DNA of 13,623 nucleotides from an uncultured Collinsella sp. (GTDB lineage: Bacteria > Actinomycetota > Coriobacteriia > Coriobacteriales > Coriobacteriaceae): contig USHA01000057.1 of the NCBI GenBank assembly GCA_900554325.1, forward strand, positions 1 through 13,623, written 5' to 3'. Shown piece by piece: positions 12,096 through 13,623 of the stretch (positions within the stretch are counted from its first letter, which is position 1; each line of letters opens with the position of its first letter). The notes beneath the pieces were generated by a model, which was not told the DNA's origin, did not search any database, and saw nothing but the letters and a program-made list of their open reading frames with translations. The position numbers and the translations under genes were made by a program.

Positions 12096-13343
12096 TTACC
12101 GTTCTGCAGCACGATCAAAATACTTGCGTCCAAACAGCAGCAGCGCCGCGGGAACTGCCGTTACAACCAGGCCCGCGCCTACGAGTGTCTGTTGCACGCC
12201 AAATGTTGCTGCCAGCCACGGGGCAATCGCCAGCGGGGCCACGCCGGCGAACATGTTGCCAAAGCCCATGACCGAGTTAACGCGGCCGAGCTGCTCGAGC
12301 GGGGCCGTCGTTTGCACAATAGTGTTATGGAGCGGGTTGACGACGCCCCAGGCCACGCCCAGGGCGATCTGGCCGATGAGCGCCACGCCCACGTACGGCG
12401 TGCCCACATAGAGCAGGCTTCCCAGGCCTACGGACATAAGCGCCACGAGCAACGTTTTAAGGCTGACGAAGCGCGGCGGCATGCGGAGCGCGACCACGGC
12501 GCCCAGCACCGCGCCCACACCGCAGGCTGACGAGAGCCAGCCCATCCACTCGACGCCGACGTGCAGGACGTCGCGATAGAAGAACGACTCCAGCGGGTCG
12601 AAGGCGCCGTAGCCAAAGTTCGAAAGGAAGATGATGCAGAAGAGCAGGGCGAGGACGCTGTTGGTGAAGACCGTCTTGATGCTGGCTGCGAAGGTGACGC
12701 GAGCGGACGTGCTGGGGTTGGGGCTTTGGCTTGCGCACCCGGCGACGCGACCTTCCCGTGACTTAAACCCCCAGCCGGCGATAAGAGCCAGCAGGGTGAA
12801 CAGCATCATGAGCACAAACACCGCGCGCGACGATGCGGCCGCCGCGGCAAAGCCGCCCAGCGTGGGCCCGACGATAATGCTCACGTTGGAGAACATGGTG
12901 ATGGCGGAGTTGATGTCTTTGAGCTCGACGGGGTCGTCGGTGAGGTAGGCCGGATAGGACGTGGCGATGGGCTGGGCGAACCCCATTACAAAGCCCAAGA
13001 GTACCGCGCCGGCAAGGACCGTTCCGGTCGCGCTGCCAAAGGCGATGATTGCCACGCCCGTTGCCAGCGTGCCGACGATGCTCAGCATAAAATGGCGGCG
13101 CGGGCCCCAGGCGTCGAGCGCCGCGCCACCCGCAAAGGATCCCAGGATTACGAAAACGTTCATAAACAGAACGGCCAGCGACGTCGCGACGACCGAAGCG
13201 CCATCCGCATAGGTGAGCGTTCCGATAACGCCGATAAAGTAGCTGGTCTGGAAGCCGGTGTAGATGAGAAACCGCATCGCCACCAGGCGCTTTGCCTGCG
13301 CGGACAGCGATGGTTGGGATTTTGAGATTAGAGATAGGGACAT
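12096..13343 (-). CDS. Major facilitator superfamily transporter
   Basis: This 415-aa protein has about 12 hydrophobic segments in two halves, joined by a polar loop at about 193-220, as expected for an MFS permease in the cytoplasmic membrane. A motif-A-like stretch GGAALDAWGPRRHF (72-85) lies between helices 2 and 3, and a related one, NPLHNTIVQTTAPLEQLGRVNS, in the second half. The layout resembles MFS exporters of the enterobactin exporter (EntS)/macrolide efflux kind, but the substrate cannot be assigned. The ATG at 13343 has AAGGAG about 6 nt upstream. A TATACA box stands so close to the ribosome binding site that the leader would be about 15 nt, so the promoter is uncertain. The stop codon abuts the type B element. 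Confidence 0.9.
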   Translation of the reverse strand: MSLSLISKSQPSLSAQAKRLVAMRFLIYTGFQTSYFIGVIGTLTYADGASVVATSLAVLFMNVFVILGSFAGGAALDAWGPRRHFMLSIVGTLATGVAIIAFGSATGTVLAGAVLLGFVMGFAQPIATSYPAYLTDDPVELKDINSAITMFSNVSIIVGPTLGGFAAAAASSRAVFVLMMLFTLLALIAGWGFKSREGRVAGCASQSPNPSTSARVTFAASIKTVFTNSVLALLFCIIFLSNFGYGAFDPLESFFYRDVLHVGVEWMGWLSSACGVGAVLGAVVALRMPPRFVSLKTLLVALMSVGLGSLLYVGTPYVGVALIGQIALGVAWGVVNPLHNTIVQTTAPLEQLGRVNSVMGFGNMFAGVAPLAIAPWLAATFGVQQTLVGAGLVVTAVPAALLLFGRKYFDRAAER

Positions 13344-13470
13344 GGGCGCTCCTTATTGTATACGAATACGGGCCGAGGGCATTGACCGCCGACCATCGAC
13401 TCAATCTTTCTGTATGCAACGTTAAGGACGCATCGGGCCCCTTCCCTCCGTCTTCGCCCGGATGAACTAC

Positions 13471-13507
13471 TTGGTAGATTTTAAGGCATGTCCCAAAGAT
13501 CTACCAA
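13471..13507. repeat. Hairpin, type D, loop with ATGTCCC
   Basis: Perfect 9-bp arms TTGGTAGAT (13471-13479) and ATCTACCAA (13499-13507) enclose a 19-nt loop containing GGCATGTCCC. It is the first of three different hairpins within 130 bp upstream of the MFS gene. Confidence 0.65.
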
Positions 13508-13515
13508 AGCAAAAA

Positions 13516-13542
13516 CCACCACAAAGGTGCCCTTTGTGGCGG
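13516..13542. repeat. Type A palindromic repeat, copy 4, short loop
   Basis: Arms CCACCACAAAGG (13516-13527) and CCTTTGTGGCGG (13531-13542) enclose only TGC. Compared with copies 1-3, six bases of the loop (CTGTCC) are missing while the stem is kept. Confidence 0.85.
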
Positions 13543-13564
13543 AAATGACGTTTGCCCAGATAAA

Positions 13565-13599
13565 ACCTGCCAAAATAAACCTGTCCCTTTTTGGCAGGT
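13565..13599. repeat. Hairpin, type C, loop with CCTGTCCC
   Basis: Perfect 11-bp arms ACCTGCCAAAA (13565-13575) and TTTTGGCAGGT (13589-13599) enclose TAAACCTGTCCCT. The stem is unrelated to type A, but the loop carries the same CCTGTCCC core. Confidence 0.75.
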
Positions 13600-13623
13600 C
13601 TATGTTATGGCGGCGCAGCGAGC

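Noticed and set aside
13471..13599. CRISPR-like array at the right edge
   Set aside because: The three units are different hairpins without a common direct repeat or regular spacers.

Overview
The window reads as a stretch of a gut actinobacterium of the Coriobacteriia, most likely Collinsella or a close relative. The evidence is a generally high-GC coding background, Actinobacteria-style SpaA/FimA-like pilins, a gatC-gatA pair with a 1-nt overlap, and dispersed palindromes of a kind I associate with Collinsella. The genus is an inference from protein style, not from a marker gene. Every gene I can support lies on the minus strand, so the text below follows transcription from right to left.

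Right part (13623 to 11050): a cluster of three different hairpins at the right edge, then a 12-helix MFS transporter (13343-12096), then a Cof-type HAD hydrolase (11871-11050). Palindromic repeats sit directly behind the stop codons of both genes.

Centre (11003 to 3512): an AT-rich upstream region with a promoter candidate and a leader hairpin, then a three-gene sortase-assembled pilus operon. Its genes are a 1126-aa beta-helix adhesin with LPLSG (10544-7164), a 555-aa pilin with MPSTG (7171-5504, overlapping the adhesin by 8 nt), and a 581-aa pilin with LPLTG (5395-3650). A strong Rho-independent terminator follows (3549-3512). The adhesin is probably the tip or an ancillary subunit and the two paralogous pilins the shaft or base. 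The adhesin carries a run of nine G early in its reading frame, and slippage by one base either way gives a stop within about a dozen codons. That makes it a good candidate for an ON/OFF contingency switch.

Left part (3511 to 1): a non-coding stretch rich in inverted repeats, a winged-helix protein (3136-2168), a class C (pilin) sortase (2045-1107) that probably polymerises the pilins, then palindromic repeats, gatC (804-493) and the first 164 codons of gatA (running off the left edge). The sortase lies more than 1.5 kb beyond the pilins, behind the operon terminator and the regulator-like gene, so pilin supply and pilin polymerisation may be controlled separately.

The most notable signals are the G9 tract, a family of hairpins in which the stem sequence varies while a loop core near TGTCCC is kept, and the mosaic base composition of the pilus genes (host-like ends, AT-rich middles).
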